NCBI RefSeq assembly: GCF_001747105.1
Contig: NZ_MDGQ01000003.1
Coordinates: forward strand, 1,054,001 to 1,118,000
Source of the DNA: Roseivirga misakiensis
GTDB lineage: Bacteria > Bacteroidota > Bacteroidia > Cytophagales > Cyclobacteriaceae
Length of the DNA stretch: 64,000 nt
Direction of reading: 5' to 3'
The stretch's first letter is position 1. Every line of letters begins with the position of its first letter. Below the pieces are notes generated by a model. The model worked only from the letters and a program-made list of their open reading frames with translations. It was not told where the DNA came from and ran no database searches. The position numbers and the translations under genes were made by a program. Below are positions 16,993-25,151 of this stretch, piece by piece.

Positions 16993-18092
16993 ATGCTTAT
17001 GAATGCTTTAATCCCTTCGATAACCTTATCTTGATGGTCTTTCGGCATTCTTGGATACAACGGAAGCGATAAAGTTTGCTCCTGTTGCAGAAAGGCCCTC
17101 GGAAATTCTGTATGCTGATGTTCTAACTGCTTATAGGCATCGGTAAAAGGCACTGCTTTCGGGTAGTGAATTTGTGTCTGAATACCATTGGCTTCTAAAT
17201 AAGCTTTGAGATCATTTCGGCGCGGTGAACGAATCTCATAGATGTGAAATACGTGCGATTCACCCGCCTCAGCATTTGGCAATGCTATTTCACTTAACCC
17301 ATTCAATGATTCATGATAATATGCCGCCAATTCCCTTCGTGCCAGCGTCCAGGCATCGATATGGTCTAGTTTCCGAAGCAACACTGCGGCTTGAATAGTA
17401 TCCATACGGCTATTTATACCTATGAATTCATGACTGTCCTTACCAATTCCTCCATGATTGGCAAACTTTCTACAGGCTAACGCCAGTGAATCATCTTTTG
17501 CGGAAATACAGCCTCCATCACCAAGAGCACCTAGGTTTTTGGAAGGGTAAAAGCTAAAAACAGCAGCATCTCCAAAACTACCTGCCATTCCTGAGGGTAG
17601 CTTCGCAAAATGAGATTGTGCGCAGTCTTCAATCACTTTTAAGCCATGGCGGTTGGCCAAATTCATCAGCTTTGGCATAGCAACCATTTGACCATAGAGA
17701 TGTACTGGAATAATAGCTTTTGTCTTGAGTGAAATGGCCCCTTCAATAAGATCTAAATCAATTAATCCATGCTCATCTACATCTACAAACACTGGTTTAG
17801 CCCCTAATTGACTCACAACAGAGGCATCAGATATCCAGGTCATGGCTGGAACAATAACCTCATCGCCAGGCTGAATGCCCAACATTTTTAAGGTAATAAA
17901 AAGGGCATCGGTACAGTTGCCAACAGAGACACAATTTGCTACGCCAATTTTGTCAGCAAAAGCATTTTCAAAAGCGGTGACTGATTTGCCAAATAAATAG
18001 TGTGATTCATCAAGTGACTCATGAAAGGCCGCCTCCAACTCCATTCGGATTGGGTCATTTATCGCTTTTAAGTCCAAAAAAGGCACTTGCAT
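16989..18092 (-). CDS. DegT/DnrJ/EryC1/StrS family aminotransferase
   Basis: This 367-aa PLP enzyme is of the sugar-aminotransferase type. The N-terminus VPFLDLKAIN, VGNCTDALF at 57-65, PAMTWISDA at 82-90, EDCAQSH at 155-161 and the Schiff-base lysine K185 in SFYPSKNLGALGDGG are all family marks. Members transfer an amino group to keto-sugars for O-antigen, capsule or glycan synthesis. No glycosyltransferase or other sugar gene is adjacent, so the substrate is open. A minus-strand TATATTTC box lies three bases before the ATG. Confidence 0.92.
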   Translation of the reverse strand: MQVPFLDLKAINDPIRMELEAAFHESLDESHYLFGKSVTAFENAFADKIGVANCVSVGNCTDALFITLKMLGIQPGDEVIVPAMTWISDASVVSQLGAKPVFVDVDEHGLIDLDLIEGAISLKTKAIIPVHLYGQMVAMPKLMNLANRHGLKVIEDCAQSHFAKLPSGMAGSFGDAAVFSFYPSKNLGALGDGGCISAKDDSLALACRKFANHGGIGKDSHEFIGINSRMDTIQAAVLLRKLDHIDAWTLARRELAAYYHESLNGLSEIALPNAEAGESHVFHIYEIRSPRRNDLKAYLEANGIQTQIHYPKAVPFTDAYKQLEHQHTEFPRAFLQQEQTLSLPLYPRMPKDHQDKVIEGIKAFISI

Positions 18093-18206
18093 GGTGAAAT
18101 ATAAATGAATTTATCCTCATAAACCGCCTTGGAAATAGATCAAGGCTTCAAATCATGGTGATTTAAAAGGCTTTGGTTATTTTCATCCTCCACAAAAATA
18201 TTCGTT

Positions 18207-18779
18207 ATGGCCACTCCTGAAGAAATGCTACAAACCATGATTAACAATATGCCTGAAAAAACAGGTAAATCACTGAATGACTGGCATGCAGTGTTGAAAA
18301 GCTCGGGTTTAGCCAAACACGGTGAGTTTATGAAATTGCTTAAAGGTGAACATGGGGTCACGCATGGCTTTGCCAATACAATTTCACAACTCTATTTAAA
18401 ACCAGAATTGCTCGAAAAAAAGGCTGAAAGTGGAGACGAAGCAGATGAGAAGCTGCTCAAAGGAAAAGACGGCATTGTAGACATCTTTCAAAAGGCAAAA
18501 AGCCAATTTAAAGAGGTTAAAGGAGATGTGGAATTCTCCTACAAGAATACCTATATCAGTCTAAGAACACCTAAAAAGCAGTTTGCTTTACTACAGCCAA
18601 GCACAAAAACAAGGGTAGATATTGGTTTGAATTTAAAAGGTGTGGCGCCCGAAGGCACAGTTGAAGCTGCGGGAAGTTGGAATGCTATGGTCACTCATCG
18701 TGTAAAACTCACAGCTGCCGATCAGGTGGACGCTAACTTAGCGCAGTGGATACAAAAGGCCTATGATGCCAATTGTTAG
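18207..18779 (+). CDS. DUF4287/DUF5655 domain protein
   Basis: This 190-aa soluble protein has an N-terminal DUF4287-like helical domain (TPEEMLQTMINNMPEKTGKS, then HGVTHGFANTI; residues 3-60). The C-terminal DUF5655-like domain covers about 90-190 (EFSYKNTYISLRTPKKQFALL, TRVDIGLNLKG). Function of the family is unknown; it often accompanies small DUF1801-type proteins, as here. The next gene is six bases downstream. Confidence 0.75.
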   Translation: MATPEEMLQTMINNMPEKTGKSLNDWHAVLKSSGLAKHGEFMKLLKGEHGVTHGFANTISQLYLKPELLEKKAESGDEADEKLLKGKDGIVDIFQKAKSQFKEVKGDVEFSYKNTYISLRTPKKQFALLQPSTKTRVDIGLNLKGVAPEGTVEAAGSWNAMVTHRVKLTAADQVDANLAQWIQKAYDANC

Positions 18780-18785
18780 TACTCA

Positions 18786-19178
18786 ATGAATAAATTTCAG
18801 CCAGTCGATTTTCAAGATTTAGACGATCTTTTCGCATTTCTTCCGTCCAGCGAATTAGAAATTCTTCAGGTTTTGCGCCAATTGATCTATGAATGCATCC
18901 CTGAGGTAAAAGAGAAGCTTTCTTACAACGTTCCCTTTTTCCGGGCAAAGAAAACCATCTGTTTTATCTGGCCAGGTTCGGTGCCTTGGGGTGGTACATT
19001 TGAAGGCGTACAATTCGGATTTGCTAAAGGGCATTTATTACTAAATGATGACGGCTATCTGGACAGTGGTAAAAGAAAGTACGTGAGAACTAAGACTTTC
19101 AGATCGACCAAAGAAATTGATTTCGACCGCCTAAGGGCCTTGTTGTACGAAGCCAGTATGATTGATTCTGAAGGCTGA
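18786..19178 (+). CDS. DUF1801 (YdhG-like) domain protein
   Basis: This 130-aa protein matches the small alpha/beta DUF1801 fold: an N-terminal helix pair (VLRQLIYECIPEVKEKLSYNVPFF), a beta-meander with ICFIWPG and VQFGFAKGHLL, and a basic KRKYVRTKTFRS segment. Biochemical role unknown. It is probably co-transcribed with the DUF4287/5655 gene six bases upstream. Confidence 0.75.
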   Translation: MNKFQPVDFQDLDDLFAFLPSSELEILQVLRQLIYECIPEVKEKLSYNVPFFRAKKTICFIWPGSVPWGGTFEGVQFGFAKGHLLLNDDGYLDSGKRKYVRTKTFRSTKEIDFDRLRALLYEASMIDSEG

Positions 19179-19270
19179 TAAGGTATATCTATCGAAACTT
19201 AGCTGATTCGAATATCCTATAGCCCTAAGATTGCGTATGGATTCTTATATTTAAGTAAAATCAAAAAGCT

Positions 19271-20299
19271 ATTTCACGCGAGTACCTCTTTCTAGTAAGC
19301 CTTATAGGAGTTATAAATGGCCTTTTTTTAACAGGTTACTTTCTGTTCAGCAAAAAGGGGAGAGAATACACCAATATCTATTTGGGACTATTGCTCATGG
19401 CCCTAGTCATTAGAATCGGCAAATCCGTATTCTTTTATTTTGATAGCGGACTAAATGAGAATTACATACTAATCGGTCTTTTAGGTTGTGCCGCTATCGG
19501 CCCGATGACCTACTACTTTACCAAAACACAGATCAGCGGAGAAAAGACCTTTGACCCTAAAAGTTTATGGCATTTGGTACCGATGGTATTCTTAGCTGGT
19601 TATGCTATATTCTACGAATCCTATGGTGAAAATCGTGCCTTTTGGAGCACTAAGATTGTTCGAGGGATTTACAATTATTGGGGTGTATACCTACTTTACT
19701 CCCTTTTCTTAATCGTACGCCAACGACTTATTCTAAAGCAAAGGTTTAACGAAGATGGATGGACAATTGGTGTCGTTCTGGGGGTATCGGCCATATGGAT
19801 CGCATATTACACCTCAAGCTTCACTTCCTATTTAACGGGTTCACTTACCTTTTCCTTTTTAGTTTATCTATTGGCTTGGGTACTCCTAACACAGCGTAAA
19901 CAAGTTATCGCCAAAAGAAGAGCAAAAACCAACTCGAACAAACCCTTGGGTACTGTTGAAAAAGGGAAACTTGAGGATAAGATTAAAGCGGTGCTCCTTG
20001 ATGAAGAACACTACAAAGATCCGAACCTTACCATGCCTGTCTTGGCTAAATTAGTCGGCCAAACGCCGCATCAGTTTTCTTCTTTTATTAACGATCAGTT
20101 GAACCAGAACTTTTCGCAGTTCATAAGTGGGTATCGCGTTGAAGCTGCCAAGAAAATGCTGGTAGAAACTCCACACCTCACTGTAGAAGCTATTGGATTT
20201 GATTGCGGTTTTAATTCTACTTCTACCTTTCATACCTCCTTTAAAAAAGCCACAGGGCATACGCCTGCTGCTTTCCGAAAACTTACTTCAAGTTTATAA
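19271..20299 (+). CDS. AraC-type regulator with seven membrane helices; start codon atypical
   Basis: The frame opens after a stop at 19256-19258 and encodes up to 342 aa from ATT 19271 (ISREYLFL). No ATG, GTG or TTG occurs in frame until TTG 19382. However, the bases before that TTG clearly encode the first membrane helix (LVSLIGVINGLFLTGYFLF), and only with it are there seven helices before the C-terminal AraC domain. That domain (about 235-340) has two helix-turn-helix motifs, LAKLVGQTPHQFSSFIN and IGFDCGFNSTSTFHTSFKKATG. A TATATTTA box at 19246-19253 would place the transcript start just upstream of 19271. A non-canonical ATT start, a recent start-codon mutation or a sequencing error are all possible. 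Confidence 0.7.
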   Translation: MSREYLFLVSLIGVINGLFLTGYFLFSKKGREYTNIYLGLLLMALVIRIGKSVFFYFDSGLNENYILIGLLGCAAIGPMTYYFTKTQISGEKTFDPKSLWHLVPMVFLAGYAIFYESYGENRAFWSTKIVRGIYNYWGVYLLYSLFLIVRQRLILKQRFNEDGWTIGVVLGVSAIWIAYYTSSFTSYLTGSLTFSFLVYLLAWVLLTQRKQVIAKRRAKTNSNKPLGTVEKGKLEDKIKAVLLDEEHYKDPNLTMPVLAKLVGQTPHQFSSFINDQLNQNFSQFISGYRVEAAKKMLVETPHLTVEAIGFDCGFNSTSTFHTSFKKATGHTPAAFRKLTSSL

Positions 20300-20387
20300 A
20301 TCCGAAGAACCATTGGCTTTAAAAGGGCTGTTCTGATGCGTGTAATTTGCTATTTGTGACTTCATAACTCACAAAAACAACAAGACA

Positions 20388-20804
20388 ATGAAGAAAACAT
20401 TTTTAATCGCCGCACTATTACTTTTCGCCAACAGCATAACCTTCGCTCAAGATGATTTGAAAGCAGTTAGGGCCACTTTGACCGACTACATGGAAGGTAC
20501 CTCCAAAGGGCAAATTGCGAGAATTAAAAGAGCCTTTACGCCAAACGCAGCTTTGTATTCTGTAAATCCAGATGGGACAGAAAAACGCCTTCCTATTGCC
20601 ACCTACATCGGGTATTTCAAAGAAGGACAAGCAAGAGATAGAAAAGGAAAAATCATATCTGTAGACATAGTAAACGATGCTGCACATGCCAAAGTGGAAA
20701 TAATTTCTGGAAACACTAGGTTTACGGATTACATGCTGCTTTTGAAGCTGAAAGACGGATGGAAGATTATAAATAAGTCTTATACGCGAGAGAATATCAA
20801 CTAG
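20388..20804 (+). CDS. Exported NTF2-like / putative lumazine-binding family protein
   Basis: This 138-aa protein has a signal peptide (about 1-20, ending ITFAQ). An NTF2-like fold follows: helix AVRATLTDYMEGTSKGQIARIKRAF, a VNPDGTEKRLPIATYIGYF segment, and a C-terminal sheet ending in LLLKLKDGWKIINKSYTRE. These proteins are often small-ligand binders or fold-only enzymes; function is unknown. It follows the membrane-bound AraC regulator by 88 bases and may be its target (inference). Confidence 0.75.
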   Translation: MKKTFLIAALLLFANSITFAQDDLKAVRATLTDYMEGTSKGQIARIKRAFTPNAALYSVNPDGTEKRLPIATYIGYFKEGQARDRKGKIISVDIVNDAAHAKVEIISGNTRFTDYMLLLKLKDGWKIINKSYTRENIN

Positions 20805-20821
20805 GAAATTACCTCCTCAAT

Positions 20822-20862
20822 AGCATAATAGGTCGGCATTAACTAAAATTATGCTGGCCTTT
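20822..20862 (+). terminator. Possible terminator after the NTF2-like gene
   Basis: AGCATAAT at 20822 pairs with ATTATGCT at 20848-20855 around an 18-base loop, followed by GGCCTTTTAATTTT. The run of T overlaps the -7-like box of the next gene, so termination and initiation are packed together. Confidence 0.4.
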
Positions 20863-20870
20863 TAATTTTC
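20863..20870 (+). promoter_or_regulatory. -7-like element TAATTTTC, four bases before the beta-lactamase start
   Basis: TAnnTTTC is followed by ACTT and ATG 20875. It has the same four-base spacing as several other genes in this window. Confidence 0.4.
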
Positions 20871-20874
20871 ACTT

Positions 20875-21699
20875 ATGCCGAAAGTTTACCTCACTTTCCT
20901 AAGCCTGATTCTTTTAGTTTCATGTTCAGATAAAAAGTCAATACCTAAAAGTGCGACTTGGGAAGAAGTACCTACATTACAAAAAAGTCTAGATGAAGCA
21001 TTCCTCGACGGAGTCATCGTCGTGTATGATTTAACATTAGACAAATATTATACAAGCAATCAAGCCCTTGCCAGTGTGGGCCAATTACCAGCCTCCACTT
21101 TTAAAATTGCCAACTCCATCATAGCCCTAGAGACAGGGGTAATGGCAAGTGATACCACTTTAATCAAATGGGATGGTGAATCGAGGGCAATGAAAGCGTG
21201 GGAAGAAGACTTACTGTTTAAGCAGGCGTTCCAGCGTTCTTGTGTACCCTGTTATCAAGAGATCGCTCGGAAAATAGGTACCGAAAGAATGCGTTCTTAT
21301 TTAGATAAACTTGACTATGGTAACATCGTCTTCGACTCGACGACAATTGATAATTTTTGGCTGATTGGTGACTCAAGGATTAACCCGATCGCGCAAATAG
21401 ACTTCATAAAAAGGCTTTATCAAAGTGAGCTACCAATTGCGGATAGAACTGAAGGAATTATGAAGCGCATGATGTTGATGTCTCAAACCGATCGATTTAA
21501 ACTTAGCGGGAAAACGGGTTGGTCCATCGACAAAGGATTTAATAATGGCTGGTTTGTCGGCTTTGTAGAGAAGGCCAATAAGACCTATTTCTTTGCAACG
21601 AATATTTCGCCAAAACCTGAGTTTGATATGAATGAATTTTCCGAAATCAGGAAAAGCCTTACCCTAGAAGCATTAAGGCATCTGGAAATCATAGAATAA
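20875..21699 (+). CDS. Class D (OXA-like) beta-lactamase, lipoprotein form
   Basis: This 274-aa protein has all class D active-site motifs in order: S74-T-F-K77 (PASTFKIANS), S122-C-V124 (RSCVPCYQEIAR), Y148-G-N150, FWLIG at 161-165 followed by RINPIAQIDF, and K213-T-G215 (SGKTGWS). Class D enzymes use the first Ser as nucleophile and a carboxylated Lys as base. The signal sequence ends LVSC17, a lipobox, so it is probably membrane anchored in the periplasm. The FWLEG Glu of many OXA enzymes is Ile here. A penicillin-binding-like sensor role is the alternative, but its length and motifs favour a chromosomal beta-lactamase. Confidence 0.88.
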   Translation: MPKVYLTFLSLILLVSCSDKKSIPKSATWEEVPTLQKSLDEAFLDGVIVVYDLTLDKYYTSNQALASVGQLPASTFKIANSIIALETGVMASDTTLIKWDGESRAMKAWEEDLLFKQAFQRSCVPCYQEIARKIGTERMRSYLDKLDYGNIVFDSTTIDNFWLIGDSRINPIAQIDFIKRLYQSELPIADRTEGIMKRMMLMSQTDRFKLSGKTGWSIDKGFNNGWFVGFVEKANKTYFFATNISPKPEFDMNEFSEIRKSLTLEALRHLEIIE

Positions 21700-21733
21700 C
21701 CATAAGGTAGTCCTGTTTATCCGATGCCTTCGT

Positions 21734-21741
21734 TAATTTAG
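21734..21741 (+). promoter_or_regulatory. -7-like element TAATTTAG, four bases before ATG 21746
   Basis: TAnnTTAG is followed by CATC and the ATG. The same element form (TAnnTTAG plus four bases) precedes the TlpA gene at 28708. Confidence 0.35.
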
Positions 21742-21745
21742 CATC

Positions 21746-22201
21746 ATGAATTATCAGACCTTGATTCAAGATTTGGAGATCGCCAGTGCCAAAGAAGAAA
21801 AGAGTACTACCCAAAAAGTACTGGACACTCTCATCAAAATATTTCGTCAATTAGAAGAAAGGGAGATCGATATCAACACCATCAACCAACATACCACAGC
21901 CATCCACAATGAGCTAAAGTCTGATGCACTTTCATACGGGCAAATTTCAAAGCTTCAAACAGGTCTAACACAGGCTTTGCTTAAAGAACATGGCCTATCG
22001 ACTAAAGGGTATTATCAAAACCTATGGATGGTTTTAGGAATGAGCATGTTCGGAATTCCTTTGGGCTTAATATTCGGGCTTACTCTAGGTAGCTTTGCCT
22101 TTTTCGCACTTGGTTTACCAATTGGAATGCCTATTGGAATTGCTATCGGTATGCAAAAAGAGAAAGAAGCACAAAATGCTGGTACCGTTTTAGAGGTCTA
22201 A
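21746..22201 (+). CDS. Membrane protein of unknown function with Gly-rich C-terminal helices
   Basis: This 151-aa protein has about 85 residues of charged helix (LIQDLEIASAKEEKSTTQKV onward). Two closely spaced membrane segments follow (about 91-113 and 114-135). These are rich in Gly in a G-x-x-x-G-like pattern (GIPLGLIFGLTLG; GLPIGMPIGIAIG), which favours helix packing. Not recognised. It is a single-gene unit between the beta-lactamase and an AraC regulator. Confidence 0.6.
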   Translation: MNYQTLIQDLEIASAKEEKSTTQKVLDTLIKIFRQLEEREIDINTINQHTTAIHNELKSDALSYGQISKLQTGLTQALLKEHGLSTKGYYQNLWMVLGMSMFGIPLGLIFGLTLGSFAFFALGLPIGMPIGIAIGMQKEKEAQNAGTVLEV

Positions 22202-22260
22202 TTTGGCTGAATAGGCTAGGTGTAAATAGCATAAGGGGTTAACTTGAAGGTAACGAGCAT

Positions 22261-23166
22261 ATGTTTTCTAGCATTCCATTTCACAAAACAATTAGTGCCT
22301 ATAATCAGGCCATTAACATACCGTTGCCCAAATTTGAAGATTTCGATGTTCGCGACTTTAGCGAAAACATGGTTACAGTAAGGCTTGAAATGCCAGCCTT
22401 TCGACATGGGTTTTATCAAATTGCACTCCTTGAATCTGGCGGAGGGAAAGTAAGTTCAGGTGGTAAAATCTTTGACCTGGATAACTTTACCTTATTTTTC
22501 ATTCAACCCGGCCAGATTATTCAATGGCAAGTGCCAAAAAATTGGAAAGGATATTACGTTTCTCTATCGGAGTCATTTTATACCATGGCACTTGACCAAT
22601 TTAAAGTATTACCAGACTTCCCTTTCTTCCAGCGCTACACCCCAGCTTTCAAACTGAAGAGAGAGGAAGCTGGAAAGATGATAGAGGCTTTTCAATCTCT
22701 TAAAGCAGAGTATGAGAATAGAGACATTCATACCAATGCCATTATAAAGTCATATTTAGCCACAATTTTAGGGTTTAGCCTGAGGTTTTATGAAAGAGAA
22801 AGTAAAGACACTAGCGTACAAAATGCTTTGCTCTCTTTGCCCGATCGATTTAAGAAGGCATTAAATACATATGCTCTTGAAGTAGGGGCTGGTTTAGTGA
22901 ACGATCATAAAAGCGTTTCAAATTTTGCTGACGACCTTGCTGTAAGTTCCAAGCATCTTTCAGAGACGATCAAAAAATCTACTGGACAAAGCCCCATTGA
23001 ACATATAAACCAGGTGTTGGTCGAAGAGGCACAGAAACTATTGCTCACCACAGATATGAGTGTGAAAGCGGTAGGATATTACTTAGGCTTCTCTAGTCCA
23101 TCATACTTTAACAGGCTTTTTAAGAAGATAACTAACACTTCTCCAGCCGAATTTCGCAAGGCTTAG
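22261..23166 (+). CDS. AraC-family transcriptional regulator
   Basis: This 301-aa soluble protein has an N-terminal cupin-like sensor domain (about 40-140; LFFIQPGQIIQWQVPK). The C-terminal AraC domain (about 200-300) has two helix-turn-helix units: VSNFADDLAVSSKHLSETIKK and VKAVGYYLGFSSPSYFNRLF, then NTSPAEFRK. It is followed in the same direction by the hydrolase and SDR genes. The intergenic stretch before them carries two 14-bp direct repeats 21 bp apart, the spacing of AraC-type half-sites, so this protein is the likely activator of the downstream pair. Confidence 0.9.
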   Translation: MFSSIPFHKTISAYNQAINIPLPKFEDFDVRDFSENMVTVRLEMPAFRHGFYQIALLESGGGKVSSGGKIFDLDNFTLFFIQPGQIIQWQVPKNWKGYYVSLSESFYTMALDQFKVLPDFPFFQRYTPAFKLKREEAGKMIEAFQSLKAEYENRDIHTNAIIKSYLATILGFSLRFYERESKDTSVQNALLSLPDRFKKALNTYALEVGAGLVNDHKSVSNFADDLAVSSKHLSETIKKSTGQSPIEHINQVLVEEAQKLLLTTDMSVKAVGYYLGFSSPSYFNRLFKKITNTSPAEFRKA

Positions 23167-23197
23167 CCACTTCACTTCTCCTTTTTACGTATTCCCC

Positions 23198-23232
23198 GAA
23201 ATCCGTGCAATAGCTACGGAAATCAGTGCAAT
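23198..23232 (+). promoter_or_regulatory. AraC-type operator: two direct repeats 21 bp apart
   Basis: GAAATCCGTGCAAT at 23198-23211 and GAAATCAGTGCAAT at 23219-23232 differ at one base. The 21-bp period equals two helical turns, as for AraC half-sites. A -7-like GTTCTTTG at 23253-23260 puts the second repeat against the expected -33 position, consistent with activation. The likely ligand protein is the AraC regulator ending at 23166. Confidence 0.65.
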
Positions 23233-23285
23233 TCTGCACCAGTTATTGACCCGTTCTTTGTCATAGAAATTAAAACAAAGAAATC

Positions 23286-24281
23286 ATGAAATATATCAGT
23301 TCACTCATTTTGATAGCCTCTACTCTATTGTTTGGGGCAGTAGTAAAAAATCTAAAAAGTACTCATATGAATAATAAGACACTAAAATCAGGTATGAATA
23401 ATATCGAATTCAAAAGCGACAACTTGAACCTTGCAGGACATCTGCACCTGCCAGAAGGGTTTAGCCCAAAAAAACAATACGCCGCAGTAGTAGTAGCTGG
23501 ATCGCTGACATCAGTTAAAGAGCAAATGTCAGATACCTATGCAGCCAAATTAGCACAACAAGGTTTTGTCGCACTGTCATTTGACTTCCGAAATTATGGC
23601 GAAAGTGAAGGGGAAATAAGACAGTATGAAGATCCTGAATTAAAACTAAAAGATCTTGAAGCAGCAGTTTCATATTTGTTAGGCCAAGAGTTTGTTAAGT
23701 CTGTCGGAGGACTCGGAATTTGTACTGCCGGAGGCAACATGGCCTATCTGGCACACCAAGATGACAGACTAGAAGCATTTGTTACTATTGCTGCTTGGCT
23801 TCCAAATGATGAAACACTACCGTTACTATACGGTGGAAAAGAAGCTCTAGAAACACTGAGATTAAAAGGAGAAGCCGCTAAAGAAGTATACAATAGCAAA
23901 GGGGTCAATGAAATCATTCCAGCTTACTCAGATCAAGACGAAACAGCTTCTCATGTGGGGCCGATGGAATACTATATGGATAAGAACCGCGGTGGCGGTG
24001 TACCAGAGTGGAAGAATGAATTTTCGGTAATGAGCTGGAATACTTGGCTCGATTTTGACCCGATCAGTAGAGCAAAAGAAATCAATGTTCCTGCTATGAT
24101 CATTCATTCGGATGGTAGCGCATTGCCGAATAATGCCAAGCTTTTTTACGAACAACTCAGTGGTAAAAAAGAATTGATCTGGTTGGAAGTAAACCACTTC
24201 GACTTCTACGATCAAGAAGAACAAGTCAATCGATCTTCAAATCATGCAAGCGAGTTCTTTCACAAGACATTAAATCAATAA
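23286..24281 (+). CDS. Alpha/beta hydrolase with Cys in the nucleophile elbow
   Basis: This 331-aa protein has a hydrophobic N-terminus (MKYISSLILIASTLLFGAV) that looks like a signal sequence; Met28 is an alternative, cytosolic start. The fold shows AGSLTSVKEQM after beta-3, SFDFRNYGESEG, and the nucleophile elbow G-I-C146-T-A-G-G in place of the usual G-x-S-x-G. The acid is probably Asp in IHSDGSALP and the base His in VNHFDFYD. Cys-type elbows occur in dienelactone-hydrolase-like and related families. Substrate unknown. It is followed by the SDR gene in one transcript, and both lie behind the AraC-type operator. Confidence 0.82.
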   Translation: MKYISSLILIASTLLFGAVVKNLKSTHMNNKTLKSGMNNIEFKSDNLNLAGHLHLPEGFSPKKQYAAVVVAGSLTSVKEQMSDTYAAKLAQQGFVALSFDFRNYGESEGEIRQYEDPELKLKDLEAAVSYLLGQEFVKSVGGLGICTAGGNMAYLAHQDDRLEAFVTIAAWLPNDETLPLLYGGKEALETLRLKGEAAKEVYNSKGVNEIIPAYSDQDETASHVGPMEYYMDKNRGGGVPEWKNEFSVMSWNTWLDFDPISRAKEINVPAMIIHSDGSALPNNAKLFYEQLSGKKELIWLEVNHFDFYDQEEQVNRSSNHASEFFHKTLNQ

Positions 24282-24305
24282 TTGAAAGCTTTAAAACTTA
24301 AGAAA

Positions 24306-25151
24306 ATGAATCAAATAGAAACGAATAAAGTATGGTTTATAACTGGCGCCTCTGCCGGTTTTGGAAAAGCATTTGCAGAATACGCCATCTCCCAAAATTA
24401 CAATGTGGTGGTTACCGCCAGAAGAGTAGATAAGTTGACACAGCTAGAGGGTTTAGCGCCAAAACAGGTGCTGGCACTACGAATGGATGTTAATGACAAT
24501 TCTCAAATTGAAGAAGCCGTTGACAAAGGCATGAAACGCTTTGGCCAAATTGATGTCCTTATTAATAATGCAGGATATGGAACTGTAGGGGCACTTGAAG
24601 AAACACCTGAGGATGAGCTTCGAGCCCAAATGGAAACGAATTTCTTTGGAGCGATCGCCGTAACCAAAGCCATTCTCCCACACATGCGCGACCAAAAGTC
24701 AGGTGCTATTGTCAATATGAGTAGTATGGGGGGCCAAATGTCTTTTGGAGGTTTTGGCCCTTACTCTGCCTCCAAGTTTGCACTTGAAGGAGCCTCCGAA
24801 GCACTAGCGCAAGAAGTGGCTCCCTTTGGGATTAAAGTGATGATTGTCGAGCCGGGAGCATTCAGAACTGACTTTGCCGGCAGTGCCCTAAAGCATATGC
24901 CAGAAATGGATGCTTATAAAGAAATTGTAGGAGGAACGCGTGAATTCGCTCAAGGTATGGACCAAACGCAGGAGGGTGATCCTGCTAAAGCGGCTATTGC
25001 AATTGATAAAGCCCTAGCAGCCGAGAACACACCGCTCAGGCTACAATTAGGTGAAGATTCCATTAATGCCATTAAAGAACATAGCGAAAACTTATTATCA
25101 GAATTGAAAGCCTGGGAAAGTATCGGTTTGGATACCAAAATGGCTGACTAA
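24306..25151 (+). CDS. Short-chain dehydrogenase/reductase (SDR)
   Basis: This 281-aa NAD(P)-dependent oxidoreductase has the classical SDR layout: ITGASAGFG near residues 11-19, a cofactor-selecting ARR after beta-2, NNAGYG near 90, catalytic Ser in NMSSMGG, Y-S-A-S-K, and VEPGAFRTDF. The presence of ARR suggests NADPH preference. ATG 24306 is preferred over a TTG at 24282, since it has a purine-rich AAGAAA just upstream and fits family N-termini. It starts 24 bases after the hydrolase stop, and the operon ends at a good terminator (25225-25255). Confidence 0.9.
   Translation: MNQIETNKVWFITGASAGFGKAFAEYAISQNYNVVVTARRVDKLTQLEGLAPKQVLALRMDVNDNSQIEEAVDKGMKRFGQIDVLINNAGYGTVGALEETPEDELRAQMETNFFGAIAVTKAILPHMRDQKSGAIVNMSSMGGQMSFGGFGPYSASKFALEGASEALAQEVAPFGIKVMIVEPGAFRTDFAGSALKHMPEMDAYKEIVGGTREFAQGMDQTQEGDPAKAAIAIDKALAAENTPLRLQLGEDSINAIKEHSENLLSELKAWESIGLDTKMAD

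Noticed and set aside
22235-22257. GTTAAC followed 11 bases later by GTAAC before the AraC gene at 22261, as a phased box
   Set aside because: Two words only, different spacing, and no promoter element at the right distance.
24282-24305. TTG start for the SDR gene directly after the hydrolase stop
   Set aside because: ATG 24306 has a purine-rich leader and matches SDR N-termini.
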